This document shows positions 26,692 through 37,315 of a DNA stretch of 64,000 nucleotides, in pieces. Under the pieces are notes generated by a model, which saw only the letters and a program-made list of their open reading frames with translations, searched no databases and was not told the origin of the DNA. The first letter of the stretch is position 1, and each line of letters opens with the position of its first letter. The translations under genes and the position numbers were made by a program. Source of the stretch: Dyadobacter sp. CECT 9275 (GTDB lineage: Bacteria > Bacteroidota > Bacteroidia > Cytophagales > Spirosomataceae); NCBI RefSeq assembly GCF_907164905.1, contig NZ_CAJRAF010000002.1:1736001-1800000 (forward strand). Reading direction: 5' to 3'.

Positions 26692-29151
26692 TCACTCCGA
26701 TTTTAAAGATTTCACCGGATTGGTAATCGCTGCTTTAATAGCCTGCGTACTTACTGTCACCAAGGCAATAATCACAGCCAGAATACCTGCTGATACAAAC
26801 ATCCACCACTGGATGCTGATCTTGTAAGCAAAATCCTGTAACCATTGACTCATCACATACCAGGTCAGCGGCGTTGCTATCACAATGGAAACCGCCACCA
26901 GTTTAATAAAATCTCGTGAAAGCAACCCTACTATACTTCCCACGGAAGCCCCGAGTACCTTACGAACACCAATTTCTTTGATACGCTGCTGGGCTGCAAA
27001 TGCTGCCAGACCAAACAAACCAAGGCATGAGATCAAAATTGAAATTACGGTGAAGGAATTTACAATGCGTGCCGTACGGGTATCTGCCGTGTAATTTCTC
27101 TGAAAGTCTTCATTCAGAAAGCTGTAAGCAAACGGTTCATCTGGAATCAGAGATTTCCATCTGGCTTCAAGAAATGCCAGAACCTTACTGATATCTTTAG
27201 TATTCACGTGTGAGATCAGATAATTATACTGAAGATCAGAACTCAGGAAAAAAGCATACGGCTCAATAGCCTGATGCAGATCCTGAAAGTGAAAATCCTT
27301 TACAACACCCACAATTTCCATAGATCCCAATGGCTGGTTCTCACCCTGGTTAAAATGAAGCGTCTGGCCAACGGCTTTCGCCAGTGGAATGGCAAATTTT
27401 CGTAAAGTGGCTTCGTTTACCACCATTTTATAATTTGTGTCGCCTGGGAATTCTGCCGAAAACATTCTTCCCGACGCCATTTCAAAACCCATGGTATGCA
27501 TGAAATCAGGTGCTACCCAGTTGGTTTTAACCGTACCATCCTCATTGACGCTTTGTCCGGGAAGGAATAAGTTCATGTCACTTGGATTCAGTATACCCGG
27601 GTAATAAGAGGTTCCGGAGGCGCCGGTTACCTGGTTATTCTGAAGAATTTCATGCCGGAGAGCATCGTACTGCTTTCTGGATTCCTGGCTCCTGAGCGGG
27701 ATTACAATTTGCTGATCCTTAGTAAAACCCAAAGGCTGATTCCGCATGAATTTAATTTGCTCCTGGATCACCATCGTCGCCACAACAAGCCCGATTGAGA
27801 TTACAAACTGAAATACTACCAGCCCGCGTCTGAGCGCAGTTGCCGAAACGGAATTGACGAACTTTCCCTTGATGACATCCAGGGGATTAAATACTGACAA
27901 ATAAAATGCAGGATAACTTCCCGCCAGCAGCCCCGTCATCAAAGCCAGCAGGATAAAGGCAAGTACGATTTGCGGTTTAAATAGGTCCGACAGATTTAAA
28001 CTTTTATCGGCCATCTGGTTAAAACCCGGCAGGCATACCACAACAAAAAAGATGGCGGTTACTAATGCTAAAAAGGTAAAAACCATTGACTCCCCCAGGA
28101 ATTGCCCCACCAATCCATTCCTACCTGCACCCATTACCTTCCGCATGCCTACTTCCGCCGCGCGTTTTGCAGAACGGGCGGTAGAGAGATTCATAAAGTT
28201 GATACAGGCAATGAGCAAAGTAAAGAGTGCAATGGAACCAAGCACATACAGATAGGTGGTGCTGGTGGTAGGCGTTACAATTTTTTCAATCGGGCTGAAA
28301 AGATGAATATCCGCTACCGGAAGAAGAAATAATTTCTTTTCAAAGCCCGCCATTTTCAAATCCTTTCTTGCATACTTTTCAATAAAAGAGGGAAGCTTGT
28401 CCCCGAATTTCTCAGCACTCGTCCCCGGTTTCAGCCGGAGATAAGTGTAAAACATATTGTTATTGGTAAAATTCAGGTCCGATTGCCTTAAATAGTTCCC
28501 TACCCAACCCGCATGAATGGAGATAAAATACCTGGCATCAATATGAGAGCGGGCACTTTCATCCCGGTATACACCGGTCACCATAAAGTTTTCATTATTG
28601 CCGGACTTACCTCCTATCCTGATGGTCTTGTTCAGGGCAGATTCTTCACCGAACAGCTTTTTTGCAACTTCTTCCGACAACACAACCGAGTGAGGATCAT
28701 TCAACGAAGTTGCAGGGTTTCCTTCCAGAAAATGGTAAGTAAATACATCAAAAAAGGTAGAGTCAACATGAATTCCCTTGGTCTCATAAAATGACTTTAC
28801 CGTTTTGCGCGATTCCTGAACACTCAGTAATGTCTTATCCTCAAGGAAATTCTGCCAAAGCCGGGTTACCTGTATTACTTCCGGAAACTCTGTCTTAACC
28901 GCTTGTGCATAAGGTGCCGGAGCCCGCGGGTTATCCATCTTGTCCCCGTTCGACTGCACATTTTCACTTCTTAAAAGATACAGATCGTTAACATACTTCT
29001 GATGTTTATCAAATGAAATTTCGCTGAGGATATAAAGTAGCAGCAACATGCAGCACGTCATCCCGACAGATAAGCCAAATACGTTAATGGCAGAGAACAG
29101 CTTGCTTTTGAGCAGGTTCCTCCAGGCAAGTTTAAGATAGTTTTTTACCAT
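26692..29151 (-). CDS. MacB/FtsX-type ABC permease E (819 aa)
   Basis: Double-FtsX permease. TM1 is FSAINVFGLSVGMTCCMLLL; coupling loops are AAEVGMRKVMGAGRNGL and IKEIGVRKVLGASVGSIV; tail NPVKSLKSE. Its first periplasmic domain is among the longer ones, with an insertion around IRIGGKSGNNENF. It starts 26 bases after the small secreted-protein gene and is the last member of the K-to-E series, separated from permease D by about 6 kb of other genes. Confidence 0.92.
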   Translation of the reverse strand: MVKNYLKLAWRNLLKSKLFSAINVFGLSVGMTCCMLLLLYILSEISFDKHQKYVNDLYLLRSENVQSNGDKMDNPRAPAPYAQAVKTEFPEVIQVTRLWQNFLEDKTLLSVQESRKTVKSFYETKGIHVDSTFFDVFTYHFLEGNPATSLNDPHSVVLSEEVAKKLFGEESALNKTIRIGGKSGNNENFMVTGVYRDESARSHIDARYFISIHAGWVGNYLRQSDLNFTNNNMFYTYLRLKPGTSAEKFGDKLPSFIEKYARKDLKMAGFEKKLFLLPVADIHLFSPIEKIVTPTTSTTYLYVLGSIALFTLLIACINFMNLSTARSAKRAAEVGMRKVMGAGRNGLVGQFLGESMVFTFLALVTAIFFVVVCLPGFNQMADKSLNLSDLFKPQIVLAFILLALMTGLLAGSYPAFYLSVFNPLDVIKGKFVNSVSATALRRGLVVFQFVISIGLVVATMVIQEQIKFMRNQPLGFTKDQQIVIPLRSQESRKQYDALRHEILQNNQVTGASGTSYYPGILNPSDMNLFLPGQSVNEDGTVKTNWVAPDFMHTMGFEMASGRMFSAEFPGDTNYKMVVNEATLRKFAIPLAKAVGQTLHFNQGENQPLGSMEIVGVVKDFHFQDLHQAIEPYAFFLSSDLQYNYLISHVNTKDISKVLAFLEARWKSLIPDEPFAYSFLNEDFQRNYTADTRTARIVNSFTVISILISCLGLFGLAAFAAQQRIKEIGVRKVLGASVGSIVGLLSRDFIKLVAVSIVIATPLTWYVMSQWLQDFAYKISIQWWMFVSAGILAVIIALVTVSTQAIKAAITNPVKSLKSE

Positions 29152-29177
29152 GGCTAAGCGATTAAAGTCCTCCCGAA

Positions 29178-29843
29178 TTATTTGATACTGATATTGGCAA
29201 AATCACCATCCGAAGCATGTCCTACCCAGAATCCCACTTTACTTCCTTTTAAACCTGCCAGCTGTTTTACGGTGAGGCTTGGACTGATATTACCGTTTAC
29301 AAAGACATTCACTTCCTGGTTTTTCACAACCAGCCGGCAATGAAACCATTCTTCCGGATCAGGAGCCGGGTTTACCGGTTTCTCATATTGATTGTGAAAC
29401 TCTGACCTCAGTTTTGGCCAATCAAATTTTGGCAGAGAAATGTACTGAACCGAGTGGTTCCTTCTTTCTTCCTCCAAAGATTTAAAATTGAAAGGACGAA
29501 AATAAACCGCATCGTACGTGCTGTCATTGGATCCGTGAAAAGCAATCCCTACAAAGCTTTTTTGAACAACATTCCTGCCTTTTACATCAAATTCTATAAC
29601 CCCTTCCTTAAATTCAACTTCTTCCAGCCATGCTACGCCGGATCCGGGTTTTTCGTTTAAATGAACACAGGTACCTTTTGTACCGGAAGTTACCAAGCTT
29701 ACATCACGGTTGTGACCTTTGATGGTTTTACCAACGATTAATTTAGCCAAATCAACTTCTCCCTGCTGAGCAAAACCGTTAACAGACCAAATACAGGCTG
29801 TTAACGGAATGACTAGATTCTTTAAAATAAATGAAAATGACAT
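29178..29843 (-). CDS. Secreted LamG/DUF1080-like protein embedded in the permease series
   Basis: 221 residues with a signal peptide ending at about 26 (VNGFAQQG). The body looks like a concanavalin-type jelly roll: GVIEFDVKGRNVVQKSFVGI, AVYFRPFNF, EEWFHCRLVVKNQEVNVFVN and KVGFWVGHASDGDFANISIK. This pattern is seen in DUF1080/LamG-like periplasmic proteins that bind or cleave sugars. No catalytic residues can be pointed to. It lies 60 bases after permease F and 26 before permease E on the same strand, so it is probably co-expressed with them. Confidence 0.7.
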   Translation of the reverse strand: MSFSFILKNLVIPLTACIWSVNGFAQQGEVDLAKLIVGKTIKGHNRDVSLVTSGTKGTCVHLNEKPGSGVAWLEEVEFKEGVIEFDVKGRNVVQKSFVGIAFHGSNDSTYDAVYFRPFNFKSLEEERRNHSVQYISLPKFDWPKLRSEFHNQYEKPVNPAPDPEEWFHCRLVVKNQEVNVFVNGNISPSLTVKQLAGLKGSKVGFWVGHASDGDFANISIK

Positions 29844-29903
29844 AAGTGAAATGGTATTTTATAGTACTGACAGAATTTCTAATAAAATTTTCAAAACACT
29901 CCC

Positions 29904-32267
29904 CTATTCGCTTTTCAGAGACCTGACGGGATTCATAAGCGCCGCTTTCACCGCCTGAAAACCAACCGTTGCCAAAGTCAAAAGTGCCACCAAAAAGGCA
30001 ACCAAAATGAAGATCCCCAACGGAATATTAACCTTATAGGCAAAACCACCGAGCCACTTGCTCATCAGAAAATAAGCCGCCGGTGCTGCAACAATAAATG
30101 CCACTGCGACCAGTATCAAAAAATCCCGGGATAACAACCCCGCGATTTTTGATACCGATGCACCCAGTACCTTGCGGATACCGATTTCCTTCTTTCTCTT
30201 TTCCGCTGTAAAAGATGCCAACCCGAGCAAACCGAGACAAGAAATAAGAATGGCCAGCCCGGCAAAATATCCCGAAAGAACAAAAATCCTGTTCTCTGAT
30301 TCGTACAAATGCTGATAATCCGTATCCATAAATTTGTAATCAAGCACAAACCCTGGATTGTAATTTTTATAAAGTTCCTGTATCTCAGCCAGCACGTTAG
30401 CCTGCTCTTTCCCTTCTATTTTCACCATGATCGTAGATATCGTTGGATCAATCCTGAAAGACATAGGCTTGACCTCACTGCGCAAGGATTGCGAATTGAA
30501 ATCTTTCACCACTCCGATAATCTGTACACCAGGGCCTGCGGATACCAATTGTTTTCCCACGGGATCGTTCAAACCTAGTGCCTTCACAGCCGCTTCGTTG
30601 AGAATGATCTTAAAATTCTCGTCATTCAGGTCTCTTTTAAAGGAACGCCCGTCTTTCATCTGCATGCCCATGGTTTCTACAAAATCGTATTGCACACCCA
30701 AGCTCTGCACGGCCACTTTTTTCCCCTTCCAGCTCAACTCTCCTCCCATACCCTGGTAGGTAGTAATAAAACTCCCCATCAAGCCAGTCACATTTTCGAC
30801 ACCCCGAATGCCTTTCAGGCTGGCTATAAACTGATCGGGATGCTCCGCAACGCGGCCTTCGGTTTCAAACTGCAGAATATTATCACGGTCAAATCCCAGA
30901 TTCTTATACTGGATAAACCGTATTTGTTCATAAATCACCAAAACCGAAATAATGAACACAATGGAAAGCGAAAACTGAAAGACGACAAGCCCTTTTCGCA
31001 TCCAGAGTTCGCTCACAGATGTTTGAACAGTACCTTTCAATATCCTAACCGGATTAAAGCCCGACAAATAAAACGCGGGATAACTCCCTGCCAGCAATCC
31101 GGTAAAAAGAGTAATGCCAACCAATACCAGAAAAACAACAGGTTCCGTGGCTCCGATATCCAGTTGCTTACCCGTCAAACTGTTAAAAGAAGGAATTATG
31201 AGCCCCGTAAACAAAATTGCCAGAAACAGAGCCAAAAACGACATAGCGACGGATTCGCTAAGGTATTGGATCACCAGGGATTTCCGTCCGGCTCCCACAG
31301 CCTTTTTTACACCTACCTCCTTCCATTTTACAGATGCCGTTGCGGTGCTCAGGTTCATGAAATTGATGCAGGCAATAAGGAGTATAAAAGCAGCAACTAC
31401 CGAAAAAAGGACGACATATTCCATCCTGCCCCCTGCCTGGACACCGTTTTCGTAACTACCATGCAAATACTGGTCTGAATACTTCCTGACAAAAAGTGTG
31501 ACGTTTGCATTCCTGAATTTCCCCCGTATGAATCCGGCAATCTTCTGATTAAAAGTCTCCTGTGAAACACCCTCCCGCAAGACAACGTATGTATTGAAAG
31601 GACCAAGACTATCCATGGTCTGCGGCATACCCATAATTTCCCGGAAATTCAGGAATGGAATTACAAAATCGAACTGATCCGTGGAGTTTCCTGGGATATC
31701 TTTGAACACCCCGGAAACCAGGCTCTGTCTGGCCAGCCCTGGGAGTTTCCATTCAATTTTTTGACCAACCACATCGATGGTACTTCCGAATAAATTGTCT
31801 GCCAGCTTTTCCGATATCACTATGGAATTTTTATTGGTCAGCACGTTTTTGCTATTCCCGCGGGTCAATGGATAAGAAAATATCTCAAAATGGTTCGCAT
31901 CGGCAAACTTTCCCGCGGCTTTCACATTTCTGCCCTTATACGAAAATGTGAATTTAGGAAAGAAATCCTTAGGTGTCGAAGTCATAGCAGCAACTACCTC
32001 AGGCAATTCGGCGGCTATGGTTTCAGCCAGCAAAGCTGGTGTGTTACTAGTTGTTACAATACCTTCCGGCCTCCTCAGGTTTTCCATGACCTGAAAAATC
32101 CGGTTTTCATTGCTATGAAATTTATCAACATGGAGCTCATCATACACCCACAGGAAAATAATAAATGCGCACGACAGGCCCATCGACAACCCCAGCAGGT
32201 TGATTAGAAACGTACCTTTCCGTTTCAGAATATTTCTGTAAATAATAGTCAGGTTATGCTTGATCAT
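29904..32267 (-). CDS. MacB/FtsX-type ABC permease F (787 aa)
   Basis: Start placed at the ATG at 32267 (MIKHNLTIIYRNILKRKGTF), which matches the conserved N-terminus; the open frame runs 22 codons further. TM1 is FLINLLGLSMGLSCAFIIFL. Coupling loops WKEVGVKKAVGAGRKSL (Lys replaces the usual Arg) and KKEIGIRKVLGASVSKIA; tail NPVRSLKSE. The shortest of the eleven. It lies 70 bases after permease G. Confidence 0.92.
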   Translation of the reverse strand: MIKHNLTIIYRNILKRKGTFLINLLGLSMGLSCAFIIFLWVYDELHVDKFHSNENRIFQVMENLRRPEGIVTTSNTPALLAETIAAELPEVVAAMTSTPKDFFPKFTFSYKGRNVKAAGKFADANHFEIFSYPLTRGNSKNVLTNKNSIVISEKLADNLFGSTIDVVGQKIEWKLPGLARQSLVSGVFKDIPGNSTDQFDFVIPFLNFREIMGMPQTMDSLGPFNTYVVLREGVSQETFNQKIAGFIRGKFRNANVTLFVRKYSDQYLHGSYENGVQAGGRMEYVVLFSVVAAFILLIACINFMNLSTATASVKWKEVGVKKAVGAGRKSLVIQYLSESVAMSFLALFLAILFTGLIIPSFNSLTGKQLDIGATEPVVFLVLVGITLFTGLLAGSYPAFYLSGFNPVRILKGTVQTSVSELWMRKGLVVFQFSLSIVFIISVLVIYEQIRFIQYKNLGFDRDNILQFETEGRVAEHPDQFIASLKGIRGVENVTGLMGSFITTYQGMGGELSWKGKKVAVQSLGVQYDFVETMGMQMKDGRSFKRDLNDENFKIILNEAAVKALGLNDPVGKQLVSAGPGVQIIGVVKDFNSQSLRSEVKPMSFRIDPTISTIMVKIEGKEQANVLAEIQELYKNYNPGFVLDYKFMDTDYQHLYESENRIFVLSGYFAGLAILISCLGLLGLASFTAEKRKKEIGIRKVLGASVSKIAGLLSRDFLILVAVAFIVAAPAAYFLMSKWLGGFAYKVNIPLGIFILVAFLVALLTLATVGFQAVKAALMNPVRSLKSE

Positions 32268-32337
32268 CACGGCATGGTGTTTTCCGGTCGTAGGCCTGTC
32301 AAGTGGGTCTTTGGCCGGGTGTTTAAGTCTCAAAAAT

Positions 32338-34722
32338 TTACTCTGTCTTTAATGATTGCACCGGGTTCATGAACGCTGCTTTGATACTCTGGTACCCCAC
32401 CGTCACTGCCGCTATCAGTACTGCAAGTATTGCCGCAATAGCAAAATACCACCACGATAATGTTTCCCTGTAAGCAAAATCCCTAAGCCATAGGTTGGCG
32501 CCATAGTAAGCGACCGGTGTGGCTAGTGCAATAGCGATCAGCACCAGTACTATAAATTCACCAGAAAGCAAGGCAGCAATGGAGGCTACAGAAGCGCCCA
32601 TCACCTTTCTTATACCAACCTCTTTCCTCCTGCTTTCTGCACTGAAAGTGGCTAGCCCGAACAGACCAATGCAAGAAACGAAAATCGACAATATGGCTGC
32701 CAATGTGATCATCTGCTTCCATTTGGCTTCGCTTTGGTACCGCTGTTCGTTGGTTTCATCCTCAAACTTATACTCAAAGGGAGTCAGTTTAACATATTTT
32801 CGAAAAACGCTCTCGACTTGCCTCACCGTTTCCGGAATATTGTCGCCATGTAATCTTACATAGATCGTCCGAAGGCCATAATCGGGGTCTTGGGTAAGCA
32901 CAAGCGGTTTGATTTCATTTTTCAGTGAGGCAAAGTGGTAATTACGGATCACGCCTATTACCCGAAGTTTTTGATTTTTCCATACAAAATTGACTTCCTT
33001 GCCAACAGGATCTTTCCAGCCCGCCTCTTTCACAAAAGCTTCATTTACCACAATAGACTGAAAAGGATCGGATGCAAAACTTTTTGAGAAATTACGCCCT
33101 TTAACCAAGGGGATTTTCATGGTGTTAAGAAAATCATCATCCACACCGATGTATCCGAAACTAATATCCCCCTTTTCAATCTTCGCCCCCGTTTCGTTGT
33201 AATTACCATTGAACAAAGCCGCCGACCCTACGCCGGTTATCTGCTGCAATTCCTGTTTGATGACTTCCTGATTTTCACGGTCGTAACGTCCATGTCCGAG
33301 ATTAACACTCATCAGGTTTTCAGCATTATATCCTAAATCCTTATTCATCAAATATTTAAACTGAGAATAAATCACGATTGTACCAATTACCAAACAAACG
33401 GACAATGCAAACTGAAAAACCACCAGAGCCTTTGTCAGTTGGTTTTTCTGGGCCAGTTTGGTACGGTTATAGAGCGATTGCGCAGGGCTGAATCCTGACA
33501 AAACCAGCGCCGGATAAAACCCGGCAAGTAGTCCTGTGAGCAGGAACAGGATGATATAACCGGAAACAAGCTGGATATTCAGCAAATACGACAACGCCAG
33601 TTGCTTGTTTGCCAGCTCATTAAAAGTAGGTAAAACGATCTGCGTCAGTAAGATAGCCAGTGTAAACGCAAGAAAGGACAACAAAAGAGATTCTCCCAAA
33701 AACTGATATACCAGCTGCTTCCGCTGGCTACCCACAACCTTTCGTACGCCTATTTCCTTAGCCCGTTTCAGCGACCGTGCCACCGTGAGATTCACAAAAT
33801 TGATACAGGCGATGAGTAAGATGAAAATTGCAATCCCGGAAAGTAAATAGGAGTAAACCGGGCTGCTGCCATGTGCCAGTCCATTGTGCAGACCACCAGA
33901 CTTGTCGTCCAAGTGAACATCCAGAAATGGTTGCAGATAAAAATGTATTTTCTGATTAAAATCCTTGATCTTGCTGATTTCCTCGGCAGACTTGCTTTTA
34001 AATACATTGTCGAGCTTGGCGGATACCAACTGACCATTTGTATTTTCATGAAGCAGCACAAAGGTGTTCATGTAAAAACCAAGCCATTCAGAATCCGTCC
34101 AGCCGTTAGTTTCCTGGAACTTGAAGGATATCACGGATTCAAATTGAATGGAAGAATTTTGCGGGCACTTTTTGGCTACCCCGGATACCACAAAAGGTTC
34201 AAACTTTTCTCCGATTTTAAATTCCATTATTTTACCAACCGCATCCTTCGTCCCAAAGTACTTTTCAGCTACGTCTTCAGAAACAACCACCGAATGGATA
34301 TCCGCCAGCGCGGTTTGGGGATCGCCAGACAGCAAGGGCATTGAAAACACTGTAAAGAAATTATCGTCGGCAAAAAGTACCTTTTCACTGAATAGCTCAT
34401 TCCCTTTTTTGGTAATGAAAGAATTACTTTGTGCACGCACAATTTCCTTTATTTCAGGTATTTCCTGTTTAAAAGAAGGCCCGTGAATCGCATTGGTACT
34501 GCTGATGTTGCTGGTTCCTTCCGGACCCGTCATGGTCACATTTATCCTGTACAGCCTGTCCTTATATTTATGAAAACGGTCAAAACTAACCTCATCCTTG
34601 GTATACAACACAATCAGCATGCAGCAGGTAAGCCCCAGTGATAACCCTGCAATATTGATAACCGAGAAAATCTTATTTCTGGTTAAAGTACGGATGGCAA
34701 TCTTCAGATAGTTTTTTAACAT
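32338..34722 (-). CDS. MacB/FtsX-type ABC permease G (794 aa)
   Basis: Start placed at the ATG at 34722 (MLKNYLKIAIRTLTRNKIF); the upstream 68 codons overlap permease H and are not conserved. Coupling loops AKEIGVRKVVGSQRKQL and RKEVGIRKVMGASVASIA, tail NPVQSLKTE. After TM4 it has SPAQSLYNRTKLA in place of the usual xPxxVLKG; only permease H shares this form, so the two neighbours probably arose by tandem duplication. Confidence 0.92.
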   Translation of the reverse strand: MLKNYLKIAIRTLTRNKIFSVINIAGLSLGLTCCMLIVLYTKDEVSFDRFHKYKDRLYRINVTMTGPEGTSNISSTNAIHGPSFKQEIPEIKEIVRAQSNSFITKKGNELFSEKVLFADDNFFTVFSMPLLSGDPQTALADIHSVVVSEDVAEKYFGTKDAVGKIMEFKIGEKFEPFVVSGVAKKCPQNSSIQFESVISFKFQETNGWTDSEWLGFYMNTFVLLHENTNGQLVSAKLDNVFKSKSAEEISKIKDFNQKIHFYLQPFLDVHLDDKSGGLHNGLAHGSSPVYSYLLSGIAIFILLIACINFVNLTVARSLKRAKEIGVRKVVGSQRKQLVYQFLGESLLLSFLAFTLAILLTQIVLPTFNELANKQLALSYLLNIQLVSGYIILFLLTGLLAGFYPALVLSGFSPAQSLYNRTKLAQKNQLTKALVVFQFALSVCLVIGTIVIYSQFKYLMNKDLGYNAENLMSVNLGHGRYDRENQEVIKQELQQITGVGSAALFNGNYNETGAKIEKGDISFGYIGVDDDFLNTMKIPLVKGRNFSKSFASDPFQSIVVNEAFVKEAGWKDPVGKEVNFVWKNQKLRVIGVIRNYHFASLKNEIKPLVLTQDPDYGLRTIYVRLHGDNIPETVRQVESVFRKYVKLTPFEYKFEDETNEQRYQSEAKWKQMITLAAILSIFVSCIGLFGLATFSAESRRKEVGIRKVMGASVASIAALLSGEFIVLVLIAIALATPVAYYGANLWLRDFAYRETLSWWYFAIAAILAVLIAAVTVGYQSIKAAFMNPVQSLKTE

Positions 34723-34808
34723 GGCTTTAAACTTTGAATAGTTATTTTGAGGATGTCTCCCTTTACCAATCCTTCCCTGCGATTTAATTTGAACTCCCGG
34801 TATCCTTG

Positions 34809-37220
34809 CTACTCCGTTTTCAACGATTTGACCGGATCCGCCAGAGCGGCTTTTATACTTTGAAACCCGACCGTCACAGTCACCATCAGAACGGCGCCAA
34901 AAACGGTCCACGCGAAAACCCACCATTGAATTTCAATGTGATAAGCGAACGTTAAAAGCCATTTGTTCATTACCACGTACCCGGTAGGGCAGGCTACGGC
35001 AACGGCCACAAAAATCAGTTTAACAAAATCAAAAGTGAGTAATACAACAACGCTTTGTACCGAAGCACCAAGCACTTTACGTATGCCTATCTCCTTCACT
35101 CGTTGCCTGGCCAGAAGGGATATGAGGCCGAACAACCCCATACAACAAATCAGCATGGAGATACCGGAAGCAATGCGGATCATGTGCTGCCACCTTTGTT
35201 CTCTGTCATATTCCCGTGCATTCAGTTCATCCATAAAATGGTATTCGTAGACCGCCTCGGGCATGACCGTCTTAAATGCGTTCTGAATAACAGCCAACGC
35301 CTCCTTCTGTCTCAGCGGGTCAATTTTTATCCAGATCCCCGCTCCGGTTGTCTCTCCCATGAAGAGCACAACAGGTTCTATACGCTCCTTTAGTGACCCA
35401 AAATGGAAATCTTTGACCACACCAATAATGGCAGTACCAGATCCCTCCGAACCTATTTGCAACGTTTGCCCCAAAGGGCGTTGCAAACCAGCCGCTTTTA
35501 CAAAAGCCTCATTTACGATAACACCATTTAACTTGTCCGATGGAAATGCAGCAGAAAAATTCCGGCCTGCCTTTAAGGTAATACCAAGCACTGCGAGATG
35601 GTTTTCGTCTATTTTCCGTAAACGGCTTGAGAATTCCTGCGCACCTATTTTTACTGCATTTTTACCATACTCCTCCCCGAAGGAAATGTTTCTGACAGAG
35701 GTTTCCGCGGCCAGTTTACTTTTCAGCAAACCACCCAGGCGCTCCAAATCCCTGTTCCCCGGAATTCTTGTAAATACGATCTGATCAGCGTTATATCCCA
35801 GGTATTTGGTCTCGATGAATTTCATTTGTGCCTGAAATACAAGGGTAGCAACAAGCAAAAAAACGGTCAGGGAAAACTGGAATACAATAAAACCTTTGGA
35901 GAAATAAGCCTTTCCTGCGGAATGGTTTCTGTGATACAACGCTTTAATGGGGCTCATTTTTGAAATAACCCAGGCCGGATACAATCCAGCACCTGCCATA
36001 TTGATCAAAAACACAATGGCCAGAATCAGTAGAATTCTGCTCCCGAAAACCATTGAAAAGGTTATCTGCTTGTCGGAAAGCATGTTGAAGCCGGGAAGTA
36101 TCAGATATACCAGTGCCAAAGCCCCCGTAAATCCTGCGAGACAGACAATGGACGACTCTGTAAGAAACTGGCTCATGAGCTGGTACCGGGCTCCCCCGGT
36201 GGCTTTCCTGACACCCACTTCCTTGGTACGTCTGATGGACCCGGCGAGGCTCAGATTAATAAAATTGATACACGCCATCAAGAGAATAAGCGTGGCAACG
36301 GCCAGGGTTAAATACGAATAAATGGGCTTACTGCCCCTATCAATACCGTCCTCTCCACTGATTTCCAATGGGTTGAGGTGAATATCCGTCATAGACTGTA
36401 ATCCATATTCAATTTTAGGATCAAAGCTCACCAACTGGTTTTTAGCGAGTTGTCCCGCTGCAAAACGCTTATAAATGGAGTTAAATTTCCTGATTACAGT
36501 ATGCCGGTTTGCATCAGGATGAAGGACCACAAAAGTCCCCAGATACGAAGACAACCAGTTGGTATCATCAAAAGCCAGCTGCATAAAACGCAGGGGCAGC
36601 AACAATTCGAACTGGATAGAAGAATTAGCTGGAGGATCTTGGACTACCCCCGAAACCACCAGCGGCTTCCCAAGCCTGTCGGCAGAAGGGTCGGCATCCA
36701 GCTGCAGCAATTTACCAACAACATCTACCGAATTAAAAAACCTGAGAGCCGTTTTTTCTGTAAGTACCACCGAGTTTATATCACGGAGAACCCTTCCTTT
36801 ATCACCCCGTATCAGGTCGAAAGTAAAGACATTAAAAAAGCGGTCATCCACATACAGAGGCCTCATTCTGAAAGCACTATTTCCGGCCCGTACATCACTA
36901 TATATTTTACCGCCCATCACCCGGGTTATTCCCTTAATTTCAGGGATATTAGCCTTAAAAACCGGCCCCTGGACCTGACCCGTTCCTCCTGTAAGTTCCC
37001 TCTTTCCGTCACGAGTTGTGACCAGCGAAGTAGTTACTCTGTACAGATTGGGATTGTTGGAATGGAATTGATCAAAACTGAACTCATCCTGTACATACAA
37101 AATGGCCAGTATGACAGACGCGATGCTCAGTGTCATCCCAAATACATTTATCCATGTATTAACCCGCTCTTTCAGTACGTTACGTAAGCCAATTTTTAAA
37201 TAATTTACAATCATTTTCAA
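34809..37220 (-). CDS. MacB/FtsX-type ABC permease H (803 aa)
   Basis: TM1 is TWINVFGMTLSIASVILAIL; coupling loops TKEVGVRKATGGARYQL (Ala-Thr in place of Val-Val) and VKEIGIRKVLGASVQSVV; tail DPVKSLKTE. The post-TM4 segment SPIKALYHRNHSAG matches permease G. The true start could be the third codon (MIVNYLKIGLRNV). It begins about 95 bases after the stop of permease I. Confidence 0.92.
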   Translation of the reverse strand: MKMIVNYLKIGLRNVLKERVNTWINVFGMTLSIASVILAILYVQDEFSFDQFHSNNPNLYRVTTSLVTTRDGKRELTGGTGQVQGPVFKANIPEIKGITRVMGGKIYSDVRAGNSAFRMRPLYVDDRFFNVFTFDLIRGDKGRVLRDINSVVLTEKTALRFFNSVDVVGKLLQLDADPSADRLGKPLVVSGVVQDPPANSSIQFELLLPLRFMQLAFDDTNWLSSYLGTFVVLHPDANRHTVIRKFNSIYKRFAAGQLAKNQLVSFDPKIEYGLQSMTDIHLNPLEISGEDGIDRGSKPIYSYLTLAVATLILLMACINFINLSLAGSIRRTKEVGVRKATGGARYQLMSQFLTESSIVCLAGFTGALALVYLILPGFNMLSDKQITFSMVFGSRILLILAIVFLINMAGAGLYPAWVISKMSPIKALYHRNHSAGKAYFSKGFIVFQFSLTVFLLVATLVFQAQMKFIETKYLGYNADQIVFTRIPGNRDLERLGGLLKSKLAAETSVRNISFGEEYGKNAVKIGAQEFSSRLRKIDENHLAVLGITLKAGRNFSAAFPSDKLNGVIVNEAFVKAAGLQRPLGQTLQIGSEGSGTAIIGVVKDFHFGSLKERIEPVVLFMGETTGAGIWIKIDPLRQKEALAVIQNAFKTVMPEAVYEYHFMDELNAREYDREQRWQHMIRIASGISMLICCMGLFGLISLLARQRVKEIGIRKVLGASVQSVVVLLTFDFVKLIFVAVAVACPTGYVVMNKWLLTFAYHIEIQWWVFAWTVFGAVLMVTVTVGFQSIKAALADPVKSLKTE

Positions 37221-37315
37221 TTCCGGTTATCAAAACAGAACGTTTGCAACTTAATATAAAACATTATATTTCAAACTGTTATCATTGATTAAAGTACTTG
37301 ATCAGGCATAACTCA

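Noticed and set aside
34723..34926. N-terminal extension of permease G overlapping permease H
   Set aside because: Paralogs all start at M(L/V)KNYxK; the extra residues are a shadow of the permease H 3' end. The same applies to extensions of permeases C, F and J.
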